From: a virus
IMG/VR virus record: IMGVR_UViG_3300030118_000041
Location: 1-20,345 of that record
Reading direction: 5' to 3' (one strand)
DNA length: 20,345 nt
A program made the translations under genes and the position numbers. Below, piece by piece: positions 13,740-20,261 of this stretch. The notes beneath the pieces are model-generated. The model was not told the origin of the DNA. It did not search any database and saw only the letters and a program-made list of their open reading frames with translations. Within the stretch, counting starts at the first letter, position 1; each line of letters begins with the position of its first letter.

Positions 13740-14359
13740 ATAAACGTCCCCACAGCTGGAAAAATGTCTCTAGTGACTGTTCTTTGAGGAACTAATCTAT
13801 TTTCTAAGTCGTGTGCCGCAGTTAACTCAAACTGTATTATCTGCCTGTTTTCTACGGATTTTCTGTCAATAACAAAAATTTGATCTCGCAACCTATCAGA
13901 ACTAGGAGTTCCGAAAGGATTAGAACCTGAGGTGAAATTATCATTGTCTAGGGCAGATGCTAGTGGTAACTTCCTTGTGAGTTTCGCATCAATCAAATCA
14001 TTATTAGGTGTCACTTGATTAACTTGCTGTAAAAAATCAGTCATAGTAATAGCCAAACCTGTATTTGGATCTTTTACAATTCCACCTAAATTTGCAAAAG
14101 TCAATAATGGTCTTGCAATAACTCCTGTACTATTAGTCTCAAATCCCTCTGCTTTAACTGCAACTCTTTGATAAGATTCATTTTGGTATCTTATTTCCCC
14201 AAAATTATTAAGATTAGCACCAGCGTGAAATCGGTAAACTGTAGGCAAACTCTGTGGATTTCCTGTAGCAATATGCTTGCCAACAATTAAAGTAATCTCA
14301 AAAAGCTCTATCACAGAACTTGGATTTACTTTATTTAGTTCAACAAAAGGTATTGCCAT
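13736..14359 (-). CDS. L: Minor tail protein, lambda gpL-like, without the cysteine-rich C-terminal end
   Basis: A 207-residue protein. IELFEITLIVG, YRFHAGANLNNFGEIRYQNE, SYQRVAVKAEGFETNSTG and ENRQIIQFELTAAHDLENRL are the hallmarks of gpL: LFEL, YRFHAG, KAEGFE, ExxxVxFELxxxxDL. Tail tip protein between M and K, as in lambda. Lambda gpL carries a C-terminal region with four cysteines that bind an iron-sulphur cluster. Here the protein ends about 17 residues after the FEL...DLE motif (RTVTRDIFPAVGTFI) and contains no cysteine at all. Overlaps of one and four bases with its neighbours show that it is intact in its operon and not cut off by a frameshift. Confidence 0.88.
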   Translation of the reverse strand: MAIPFVELNKVNPSSVIELFEITLIVGKHIATGNPQSLPTVYRFHAGANLNNFGEIRYQNESYQRVAVKAEGFETNSTGVIARPLLTFANLGGIVKDPNTGLAITMTDFLQQVNQVTPNNDLIDAKLTRKLPLASALDNDNFTSGSNPFGTPSSDRLRDQIFVIDRKSVENRQIIQFELTAAHDLENRLVPQRTVTRDIFPAVGTFI

Positions 14360-14709
14360 TAGGGTTCAAAAACTTCTTGAAATGTACAAGTCAATCTAAC
14401 CCGATTTAAAAAAGGTATCGTTCTTGGATAGTTGGTGCAAATAAATTTTCGTGAAATCGTTTCAGTTGGCAATGTGAAATCAAATGATTCATTATTTGTT
14501 ATTCTTGCATTTAAAAAAGCAATAGCTGTATCAGATTGAGATTGAGATATTTCAAAAACTAAATTAGCAGTCACTGGATTTGTATTTAAACCTTCCGATA
14601 ATCTTTGTTGATATCCGTCCCCAAAATTGACAATATTTATAGAGGGTCTATGGGTGATTCTAGTGTTATATGTTGGCTGTATATCAACCTCAGTATTAAA
14701 ATTAGCCAT
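14359..14709 (-). CDS. M: Minor tail protein, lambda gpM-like
   Basis: A 116-residue protein. NIVNFGDGYQQRLSEGLN (about 26-43) is the signature of the gpM / phage minor tail family (FGDGYxQR...GLN). It is followed by ANLVFEISQSQSDTAIAF and RTIPFLNRVRLTCTFQEVFE. In lambda, M is added to the growing tail tip after L. The order here is tape measure, M, L, K, I, J, the same as in lambda apart from H being replaced by this tape measure. One-base overlaps (TAATG) on both sides. High confidence. Confidence 0.9.
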   Translation of the reverse strand: MANFNTEVDIQPTYNTRITHRPSINIVNFGDGYQQRLSEGLNTNPVTANLVFEISQSQSDTAIAFLNARITNNESFDFTLPTETISRKFICTNYPRTIPFLNRVRLTCTFQEVFEP

Positions 14710-16649
14710 TATGCAAGTAAACCTCCTGATCTTTTTTGATTAATGATTTCAGCTTGTATCGCTGCGGCAAGCTGCTCACCAAACTGATTTGACTCAGCAT
14801 CATTACCTTGAACTGAAGTACCAGAGGCATCAACATTAACAACAATGTTGTTTGTAATAGATTCACCACCAATTTTATTATTAGGAATAACAGTGCCAGC
14901 AGAACGAGGAACAAAAAGCTCAGGGCCTCTCTCACCAACTACAGAAATTTTGTTTACAGGTGGTTTTCCACCGTTTGCAAATAAGCCACCAAGAACTCCT
15001 CCTAAGATACCGCCTAAAGCACCTCCTAAACCTTTCTTCTCTCCTCCACCAAAAGCCTCTCCAAAGCCACCAAGAAGCTTGTCTATCTGTGCATCAATAA
15101 TCTTGTCTCTTATGCGGTTCAATACATTTGTCATAGCCTCTCCAAATGATTTAGCCCCTGTTATAGCGTCCCTTAAATTATTTTTTATACTGCTTTCGAT
15201 CTCTTCGCCTACAGCCATCATTTTTTCTTTTAGTTTATCTGTTTCTTCTTGATTCTTTTTAATTTGTTCTTCTTGTTTTTTTAATTCTTCATTTTGTTTT
15301 TTCTTTGCCTCAGTTATTTTTTCTTCTGATTCAAGAGTTTTTAATCTTCCATCTAACATTCTCAACTCTGCCTGTTCTTCTGCCAGCTTTGTTTGCAACA
15401 TACTTTTGCCTCGCTTTCCAGAACGAGCTAATTGATCCTCAATTTTTTTTATAACTTTAAGCTGTTCATCATAAGCTTTTTGTACATCTTCCTGACCACC
15501 TTCATTAATTAAGTCTTGGAATTTTTTTGCCTCATTTCTTGTTTTTATAAATGCAGTTGCAAGGCCACCAACAACCAAAGCAAAAGCACCAACGCCAGAG
15601 GCCAACATTGCAATTTTCAAAGCACCAAGAGCAACAGTCGTAGCCCCAATGCCTTTAGCAGCAAGCAAAGAAGATGCAGTTAGACCTGTAAATCCACTTT
15701 TTGCAAGTAAGGCTGCTGTTCCGACCATGCTTAATTTGGTTAATAATGCAGTTACAGCACCAGTTACCAAAGGAATAGCTAACGCTAAAACTTTTGCAGT
15801 AACAGCAATTTTGGCAAGTAATATCACAGCTTGTCCAGCATTAGTTCCAGAAAACTCCAACAGTTTATTTATAAGATCTGTCAATAATTTTGTAACACCC
15901 TCAACTGCTGGTCTAAGTTCAGAACCAAGAGCAATCGACAGATCCTGTGTAGCATTTTGAAAGTTTTTAAATATTTGTGTTGGATCATTTTTTAATAATT
16001 CTTCCAAGAACCCGCTGCCTTCTTTTCCTACTCTTCCCAAAGCTCTAAGAACCACATCACTGGTCAATTTTCCTTCAGCAGCTAATTTTTTAAGTTCTCC
16101 AATAGTTACACCAAGTTCAGCAGCTATAGGAGCAAGAACTGTTGGCACTTGTTCTGAAACACTCCTAAATTCATCACCAGCCAGCCTTCCTGAGCCAAGA
16201 GCCTGTGCTAGTTGCCTAAATGCGTTTGACGATTCTACCGCTGATGCACCAGCTAATTTTGCGGCAGTATTAAATCCAAAGAATACAGTCCTAATATCAT
16301 CAACACCAACTTTTAGAGGAGCTAGTCTTGCTGTTATATCTGTTACACCTTCTAAAGCTTCAATCGTACTTAATCCAAATGCTTTCTGTGCATCTTTAGC
16401 AATTTGAAGAGATTTAGCAAATGATCCACTTTCTTTTGTAAGCAATCCTAATCGTATTTTTAATTTATCAAAAGTAGCTGATGCGTTTACCGCTTGCCTA
16501 GCAACTACTGTTAAACCAATCCCAGCAAGAGCAGTTCTTAGGCCACCAAATGATTTCTGTAGAGCATTTGTTTTTTGTTGTACACCATTTAATGCCCTAG
16601 TCGCACCGCTGGCATCAACTTTTAACCTAACAACTGATTCAACCGCCAC
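14709..16649 (-). CDS. H: Tape measure protein
   Basis: A 646-residue protein with GTG start at 16649, 24 bases after the chaperone extension stop, preceded by AAAGG. Residues about 40-215 are the tape measure N-terminal domain (FDKLKIRLGLLTKESGSFAK; SSNAFRQLAQALGSGRLAGD with EFRSVSEQVP). About 265-370 is hydrophobic (membrane insertion on DNA ejection), and about 375-475 is a long charged coiled coil. A Gly-rich region (FGEAFGGGEKKG...GGLFANGG) leads to the C-terminal VVGERGPELFVP motif typical of these proteins. Using the usual 0.15 nm per residue, it predicts a tail near 97 nm. It sets tail length and helps the genome to cross the membrane. High confidence. Confidence 0.95.
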   Translation of the reverse strand: MAVESVVRLKVDASGATRALNGVQQKTNALQKSFGGLRTALAGIGLTVVARQAVNASATFDKLKIRLGLLTKESGSFAKSLQIAKDAQKAFGLSTIEALEGVTDITARLAPLKVGVDDIRTVFFGFNTAAKLAGASAVESSNAFRQLAQALGSGRLAGDEFRSVSEQVPTVLAPIAAELGVTIGELKKLAAEGKLTSDVVLRALGRVGKEGSGFLEELLKNDPTQIFKNFQNATQDLSIALGSELRPAVEGVTKLLTDLINKLLEFSGTNAGQAVILLAKIAVTAKVLALAIPLVTGAVTALLTKLSMVGTAALLAKSGFTGLTASSLLAAKGIGATTVALGALKIAMLASGVGAFALVVGGLATAFIKTRNEAKKFQDLINEGGQEDVQKAYDEQLKVIKKIEDQLARSGKRGKSMLQTKLAEEQAELRMLDGRLKTLESEEKITEAKKKQNEELKKQEEQIKKNQEETDKLKEKMMAVGEEIESSIKNNLRDAITGAKSFGEAMTNVLNRIRDKIIDAQIDKLLGGFGEAFGGGEKKGLGGALGGILGGVLGGLFANGGKPPVNKISVVGERGPELFVPRSAGTVIPNNKIGGESITNNIVVNVDASGTSVQGNDAESNQFGEQLAAAIQAEIINQKRSGGLLA

Positions 16650-16673
16650 AGATAAAAAAGCCTTTATTACATA

Positions 16674-17206
16674 TTACCTTAATTGTTGTTTTTGTCGTTG
16701 CAATGCTCTTTTTTCTTCGTCAGTTTTAACTTCATAATATGCCGCCCAATAAATAAGCTCTGCCTCAGTCATCTTAAGCCTGAGTTCTTGCACTGTCTTA
16801 CCGAGTTCTGTTGCTAGGAAAAACTCAAACCTGAGCCAAGTATCCCCTTTTATTCTTTTTTTGCTGTATCAATATCAAGCTTGATGTCATTTAAGAAAAG
16901 CTCAAGGTCATTTAATACCTTTTCTGGAAGCTGTCTTTGAAGCATAGGGGCATCTGACATATCAAAAGCCAAAGAGCCATCTTCTTTTTCTGCCATTTGA
17001 CAAAGCAGTTGAGTTGATACAACCAAAGCGTCAGCGTTTGGGCCAGCTAATTGCTGTGCTTTGACCCTTGCATATCTTGTAATTGGCTTGAAATATAAAG
17101 TCATAATGACTTCATCTTTAGAGTTTTTTACATCAAACTGTCGTCTTGTGACCATTTCATCTTGAAACGCCCCAAGCAATACCTCTGCGGTTCTTTTAGT
17201 TGCCAT
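16674..17206 (-). CDS. Tail assembly chaperone long form by -1 frameshift (lambda gpGT-like)
   Basis: Predicted fusion of the 118-residue short form (17206-16850) with a 60-codon -1 frame extension ending at TAA 16676-16674. The join is at A AAA AAA (16862-16856), three codons before the short-form stop. The extension reads RIKGDTWLRFEFFLATELGK and continues with TEAELIYWAAYYEVKTDEEK before RALQRQKQQLR, a helical, charged sequence typical of the T part of these chaperones. Fusion length 177 residues. The long form is known in lambda to recruit tail tube subunits, while the short form binds the tape measure protein, whose gene follows directly. No independent start codon with ribosome site is seen for the extension. 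The frame stays open across the whole region and is preserved exactly to the tape measure gene. Confidence 0.85.
16850..17206 (-). CDS. G: Tail assembly chaperone short form (lambda gpG-like)
   Basis: A 118-residue protein translated without frameshift. MATKRTAEVLLGAFQDEMVT, TRRQFDVKNSKDEVIMTLYF and helical blocks with DALVVSTQLLCQMAEKEDGS follow the pattern of gpG-type chaperones that coat the tape measure protein. It lies between the tail tube gene and the tape measure gene, the standard place. The last codons are GCA AAA AAA GAA TAA, which contain the slippery run used for the long form. No Shine-Dalgarno sequence is evident upstream in the 24-base gap. Confidence 0.85.
   Translation of the reverse strand: MATKRTAEVLLGAFQDEMVTRRQFDVKNSKDEVIMTLYFKPITRYARVKAQQLAGPNADALVVSTQLLCQMAEKEDGSLAFDMSDAPMLQRQLPEKVLNDLELFLNDIKLDIDTAKKE
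16856..16862 (-). other. Slippery heptamer for -1 ribosomal frameshift
   Basis: Seven consecutive A on the minus strand read in zero frame as A AAA AAA, followed by GAA TAA. This fits the X XXY YYZ rule. A shift of -1 enters a 60-codon frame that completes the chaperone. Confidence 0.85.
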
Positions 17207-17230
17207 AAATAAATGCGAAGAATTTTACTT

Positions 17231-17650
17231 TTAAATTGCTGATGTGATTGTGCCAGATGGCTTGAATGTAATGCTGATTGTATTTACATCACCAAGTGCT
17301 GAACTTTGCTCAAAGTTTGTAACAAGGCCGCTGAAACTTATTTTTTTTGTTCCACTCGCACTGTTAGGGAAAAGCTCAAAAGAGGCTGTTGCAGAGTCAC
17401 CTGTTGTCAAACAAGCATCAATAAAAGTTGCAGTCTCACCAGATGCGGCATCATCATAAACTAATTCAGCAGATCCCTCACCTTCAATAAGTCCACCAAC
17501 ATAAGATTTGAAAGTGTCACCTTGAACAGTTGTTTCTTGGATATCTTTGGTGATAGACATAGACCATGATCTAGTGCCAAGCACAGGGTTGACTGAAGAG
17601 CCGTCATCATCAAATTTGACTTGCCCGACATCACCTTTTACAGCAGCCAT
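17231..17650 (-). CDS. Major tail tube protein
   Basis: A 139-residue, beta-rich protein. MAAVKGDVGQVKFDDDG, RSWSMSITKDIQETTVQGDT, SYVGGLIEGEGSAELVYDD and TKKISFSGLVTNFEQSSALG with SITFKPSGTI match the small tail tube proteins of siphophages (SWSMSxTKDxxxxTxxGD...SYVGGLxxGxGxxExxxD). It forms the stacked hexamer rings of the tail tube. It sits between the tail terminator and the chaperone, as expected. No clear Shine-Dalgarno sequence is present before ATG 17650; an AT-rich gap of 29 bases upstream holds TATAAATA, a possible promoter element. Confidence 0.9.
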   Translation of the reverse strand: MAAVKGDVGQVKFDDDGSSVNPVLGTRSWSMSITKDIQETTVQGDTFKSYVGGLIEGEGSAELVYDDAASGETATFIDACLTTGDSATASFELFPNSASGTKKISFSGLVTNFEQSSALGDVNTISITFKPSGTITSAI

Positions 17651-17665
17651 AACAATAAAAAGAAA

Positions 17666-17673
17666 TATTTATA
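17666..17673 (-). promoter_or_regulatory. TATAAATA motif before the tail tube gene
   Basis: TATAAATA on the minus strand in the 29-base gap between the 46-residue ORF and the tail tube gene, 15 bases before the ATG. A TATAAT overlaps the same AT-rich tract. It equals the T4-type late promoter sequence, but the phage type differs, and the same octamer also occurs inside the gpM-like gene (14634-14641). Weak evidence. Confidence 0.22.
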
Positions 17674-17679
17674 ATTATA

Positions 17680-17820
17680 TTAACCTTTTTTTGGTTTTTT
17701 TACAGCTTTTGCTTTCTGACTTTCCAAATATCGTCTGCACTTAGGATCCCAATATCTTGGATCTCTTATACCTTTTACAGCTTCAATAGCGTCAAGCATC
17801 TCCTCAGTAATTTCAATCAT
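17680..17820 (-). CDS. Small charged protein (46 aa), tail module
   Basis: A 46-codon frame whose ATG (17820) overlaps the stop of the tail terminator gene as ATGA. The peptide MIEITEEMLDAIEAVKGIRD, then PRYWDPKCRRYLES and a Lys/Pro tail (KKPKKG), begins acidic and helical and ends basic. A gene is expected here because otherwise 166 bases would be unused in a packed operon. I do not recognise a family. The acid-to-basic layout suggests a small binding or assembly factor for the tail tube, but this is only inference. Confidence 0.68.
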   Translation of the reverse strand: MIEITEEMLDAIEAVKGIRDPRYWDPKCRRYLESQKAKAVKKPKKG

Positions 17821-18254
17821 GGTGTAAGTGCCTCATATAATTCAAATGTTATTCTAACCTGTGTCTGAAATTTGCCTTCTGGAGTTGATTGTAATACCTC
17901 AGGCCCTACTGGGGGATCAAAGCGTACATCAGAGACTGTAATTCTATTAAATAAATTTCTCAATCTTTTACCTATTGCAAAATTTTCCCCTGCCCCTACT
18001 CCTTGTCTTGTAAAAATATCAATAACAATAAGACCCACAACAAGGTTTGTAGCGGTGGTACTTGCATTAGGTGCTTGCTGTGTAAGGTATTCACTTGATC
18101 CAAAGCTAGTAACGCATTGAATATATTTATCAACAGTAGAGGCATCAAAAGGGGTGTTGTTAAAAACAAGAGGTATTGATGGCCCTATTCTAAACTCATC
18201 ATTCAAGCGTTTCTCAATAGTTGCCCTAACTGTGTTTAAATCTGTAGCGGCCAT
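17817..18254 (-). CDS. Tail terminator protein (lambda gpU-like / DUF4128-like)
   Basis: A 145-residue protein. The opening helix DLNTVRATIEKRLNDEF, a segment IPLVFNNTPFDAST, the beta strand TNLVVGLIVIDIFTRQGVGA and the ending FQTQVRITFELYEALTP are typical of the small terminator proteins that cap the tail tube and join it to the head. The position between the HK97-gp10-like neck protein and the tail tube gene supports this. Its TGA overlaps the following small gene. Confidence 0.82.
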   Translation of the reverse strand: MAATDLNTVRATIEKRLNDEFRIGPSIPLVFNNTPFDASTVDKYIQCVTSFGSSEYLTQQAPNASTTATNLVVGLIVIDIFTRQGVGAGENFAIGKRLRNLFNRITVSDVRFDPPVGPEVLQSTPEGKFQTQVRITFELYEALTP

Positions 18255-18257
18255 TAC

Positions 18258-18620
18258 TTATCTCCCAAACTGTTTTCTTATATATTGTTGCAACTCTTTT
18301 CCAATTAAATCAGGAAAGCCTTTTACTGTTCCTTGCCTTGTCCTAAAACTATCGCCCCATGAGGGTGGTAAAGCTATCCCATACATCACAGGCTCTGCAT
18401 AGACAACATTATTAGTAATTAATCCAACAAAACTACTCTGGTTTCTTTGTGTTGTTTGCAAAGGTATTTTTGTTTGCCATGCAGCCCTTAATCTACCAGT
18501 ATCAACTGGTGTTGCTTTTTTTACTCTTTTTGTCCATTCAAGAGTAGTTGCTTGAACGATATCAATGACCTGTTCTTGAAAGAAATCGTCCATCTCAAAA
18601 AGTTCTATTCTTCTAGTCAT
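18258..18620 (-). CDS. Neck / head-tail joining protein, HK97 gp10-like
   Basis: A 120-residue protein. The motif KKATPVDTGRLRAAWQTKIP (about 34-53) is diagnostic for the HK97 gp10 family (TPVDTGxLRxSW). It is followed by NVVYAEPVMYGIALPP and a C-terminal helix KELQQYIRKQF. Family members lie in the neck between connector and tail terminator, which matches the order here. Starts two bases after the head closure gene. Confidence 0.88.
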   Translation of the reverse strand: MTRRIELFEMDDFFQEQVIDIVQATTLEWTKRVKKATPVDTGRLRAAWQTKIPLQTTQRNQSSFVGLITNNVVYAEPVMYGIALPPSWGDSFRTRQGTVKGFPDLIGKELQQYIRKQFGR

Positions 18621-18622
18621 GA

Positions 18623-18976
18623 TTACCTCAAGAAAATATCAAAACTAATAGCTGTATTATTCTGCTCATTTGTATTAATTTGAACAACCTTATATTCTGT
18701 ACCGCTTATCACTACACGATCAAATGTAGTAGGTGTGAAAGTTATATCACCAGCAGATATAGTAAGTCGTTTGTCTTGACTAGAAACTTGGTCACTTATC
18801 TCAGACCTTGATACGTTGCTCACGACACCTTTTATATTGACATCTGCTTTAACTTCACTCATAGAGCCAGTTGTAGGGTTATAGATTCCAGTTGTCACTC
18901 TTCTATAAGTTATAGACCCACCAGTTGCCTTGATTGCTGCTGAAGCTGCCTTCTTAAGTGCTGATGCTATGCTCAT
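18623..18976 (-). CDS. Head closure / head-tail adaptor protein
   Basis: A 117-residue protein. A basic N-terminal helix (ALKKAASAAIKATG) is followed by beta strands: SITYRRVTTGIYNPTTGSMS, VKADVNIKGVVSNVSRSEIS, KRLTISAGDITFTPTTFDRV and SGTEYKVVQI. This is the layout of head closure proteins of the HK97 gp7 / SPP1 gp16 type (xGxxxxY, KGVVxxxS, D.VxxxGxxYxV). It overlaps the preceding gene by four bases (ATGA) and precedes the gp10-like gene. Probable plug of the portal after DNA packaging. Confidence 0.8.
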   Translation of the reverse strand: MSIASALKKAASAAIKATGGSITYRRVTTGIYNPTTGSMSEVKADVNIKGVVSNVSRSEISDQVSSQDKRLTISAGDITFTPTTFDRVVISGTEYKVVQINTNEQNNTAISFDIFLR

Positions 18977-19206
18977 AGGTAATAAGCTATAACTTGACCA
19001 CTTGCAAGGGTAATACTTGTTATAACACCACAGACTTCTGTTGAAGCTTTCATTGTAATGCCATTGATTGTTGAAGAACCGTTTTCTGTTATGTTTTCAG
19101 CTACAAAAGTAGCACTGGCATCAGCAAGACAATGAACCTTACCAAATCTGCCAGTATGGGCGTTTGTATCTGTGATGATGATTGCTGCTGGATAGTCGTA
19201 TGGCAT
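18973..19206 (-). CDS. Small structural protein of the head-tail region
   Basis: A 77-residue beta-rich protein, MPYDYPAAIIITDTNAHTGR, then FGKVHCLADASATFVAENIT, ending in SLASGQVIAYYL. The segment ASGQVIAYYL looks like the ends of small phage structural proteins of the spike/decoration kind (a final LxxGxVIAYx is common). It follows the head-tail adaptor gene by two bases and overlaps head closure by four. I have no precise family; a small connector or decoration protein is likely from context. Confidence 0.66.
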   Translation of the reverse strand: MPYDYPAAIIITDTNAHTGRFGKVHCLADASATFVAENITENGSSTINGITMKASTEVCGVITSITLASGQVIAYYL

Positions 19207-19208
19207 TT

Positions 19209-19769
19209 TTAAGACCTCTTGATTGATAGATTAGCACTTCCCCCTATTCTAAGACCTTTTAAATACTGGTCAATGATAGGTGGTATGCGGTCAACTCCTA
19301 CTCTTCCATAAAAGTTAGGAGTAACATTGATATTCCCGATACTCATGGCTGCAAAATCTTCCAAACCACTCAAGCCGATTCCATCTTTATTGTTATTTAA
19401 ATAAACAGCAAGTTCAATCGTTGCATCTTTCACTTCTGGTGGTATTTCTGTGTCTGTGTAATAGTCTGCAAGAATCCTATTAGGGAAAGATAGGCCATAG
19501 AGGTTTGTATATTGATCTGGTACACGAACACCGCTGCGTGGCCACTGCCTTGCTTGTGTGTCAGATGCTTTTGCTCCTAAAAATTCCTCACGATCAATTC
19601 GCCTAGTGCTTGAAAACAACGCGCGGTTTTTTTCGTCATCAGTGCTATTACCCCATGCAACTACATCATCAGACTGAGTAAGCCCTTCTACAAAAGAATT
19701 AGCCTCAGCCAAAGTGACATAACTGTTAGCTGTCGCACTGCCGACTGTCGCTGTTATTGTGATTGCCAT
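19209..19769 (-). CDS. Head-tail connector (gp6-like adaptor / DnaT-like family)
   Basis: A 186-residue protein. NSYVTLAEANSFVEGL, NRALFSSTRRIDREEFLGA and KASDTQARQWPRSGVRVPD with IPPEVKDATIELAVYLN are characteristic of the phage family often annotated as DnaT-like ssDNA-binding, which by gene position acts as a portal adaptor in virions. The mixed helical layout with RQWPR and PPxVKxAxxExA supports it. It is the first of the connector genes after the capsid end. Its start lies inside the end of the preceding small basic ORF. Confidence 0.82.
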   Translation of the reverse strand: MAITITATVGSATANSYVTLAEANSFVEGLTQSDDVVAWGNSTDDEKNRALFSSTRRIDREEFLGAKASDTQARQWPRSGVRVPDQYTNLYGLSFPNRILADYYTDTEIPPEVKDATIELAVYLNNNKDGIGLSGLEDFAAMSIGNINVTPNFYGRVGVDRIPPIIDQYLKGLRIGGSANLSIKRS

Positions 19770-19884
19770 TTACAGATACCTTTTGAGACTTGCGTTTTGG
19801 TTTTGGCTTAGAGGTGGAAACTGAAGCCGCCTTTTGAGCAGCTTCGTTTTGTTCCCTCATACGCCTAAATGCGTACATCCCCAT
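19726..19884 (-). CDS. Small basic protein (52 aa) before the head-tail connector
   Basis: ATG at 19884 overlaps the stop of the 121-residue gene (TAATG). Codons run 52 residues to TAA at 19728-19726. The peptide is MGMYAFRRMREQNEAAQKAA, then a Ser/Lys/Pro stretch (STSKPKPKRKSQ), and ends in a polar tail. It overlaps the connector gene by 44 bases in another frame. MYAFRRMRE followed by Lys/Pro-rich sequence is a pattern I recall from small phage genes at this position. It fills a space that would otherwise be empty in a packed operon. Function unknown; a basic nucleic-acid or capsid-contacting peptide is conceivable. Confidence 0.62.
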   Translation of the reverse strand: MGMYAFRRMREQNEAAQKAASVSTSKPKPKRKSQKVSVNGNHNNSDSRQCDS

Positions 19885-20249
19885 TAACTTGATGCACCCT
19901 TCCAGAGTACAAAGTTAATAACAGCAGCTTCACTTAAAGCACCGCCAGAAACATTTCCAACAGTAACTTTAAACGAACCAGCAGCTACAGCAGAAACATT
20001 TACTGTGTAAGCACCAGCAGTCCCAGTATCCCCAAGACAGGCATAAGGACAATCTGTTGCAGCCACACGATCATTGTTTACTTGAAATGTAACTTCTGCT
20101 CCATCAGCCAGAGCAGCATTATTCATTGTGATCTGTCCTGACTCTGTATTTAGAGTGACAGCAGTTGACTTGTTACTCGCCTGAGTAACTGTTCCGCCAG
20201 TAACAGGCCCAATGGCCTTACCAGCAGTTACGTCAAATAAAGAAGACAT
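19884..20249 (-). CDS. Small beta-rich virion protein, capsid decoration-like
   Basis: A 121-residue protein. VTGGTVTQASNKSTAVTLNT (17-36), SGQITMNNAALADGAEVTFQ and AGAYTVNVSAVAAGSFKVTV with SGGALSEAAVINFVLWKG are a recurring set of motifs in phage genes next to the major capsid gene. The all-beta, Gly/Ala/Thr-rich nature fits a jelly-roll-like surface protein. It has an AGAGGT ribosome site upstream and follows the truncated gene by 12 bases. I place it as a capsid-associated structural protein; the exact role (decoration or neck spike) is inference. Confidence 0.75.
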   Translation of the reverse strand: MSSLFDVTAGKAIGPVTGGTVTQASNKSTAVTLNTESGQITMNNAALADGAEVTFQVNNDRVAATDCPYACLGDTGTAGAYTVNVSAVAAGSFKVTVGNVSGGALSEAAVINFVLWKGASS

Positions 20250-20261
20250 GATTAATTACCT

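Noticed and set aside
14845-15252. Plus-strand 135-codon open frame with many prolines
   Set aside because: It lies entirely opposite the tape measure gene, where Gly and Lys codons read backwards give Pro and Phe. The tape measure frame has clear family motifs.
16674-16850. Separate small gene downstream of the chaperone
   Set aside because: No start codon with ribosome site at the beginning of this frame. The conserved place, slip site and open -1 frame fit a frameshift extension better.
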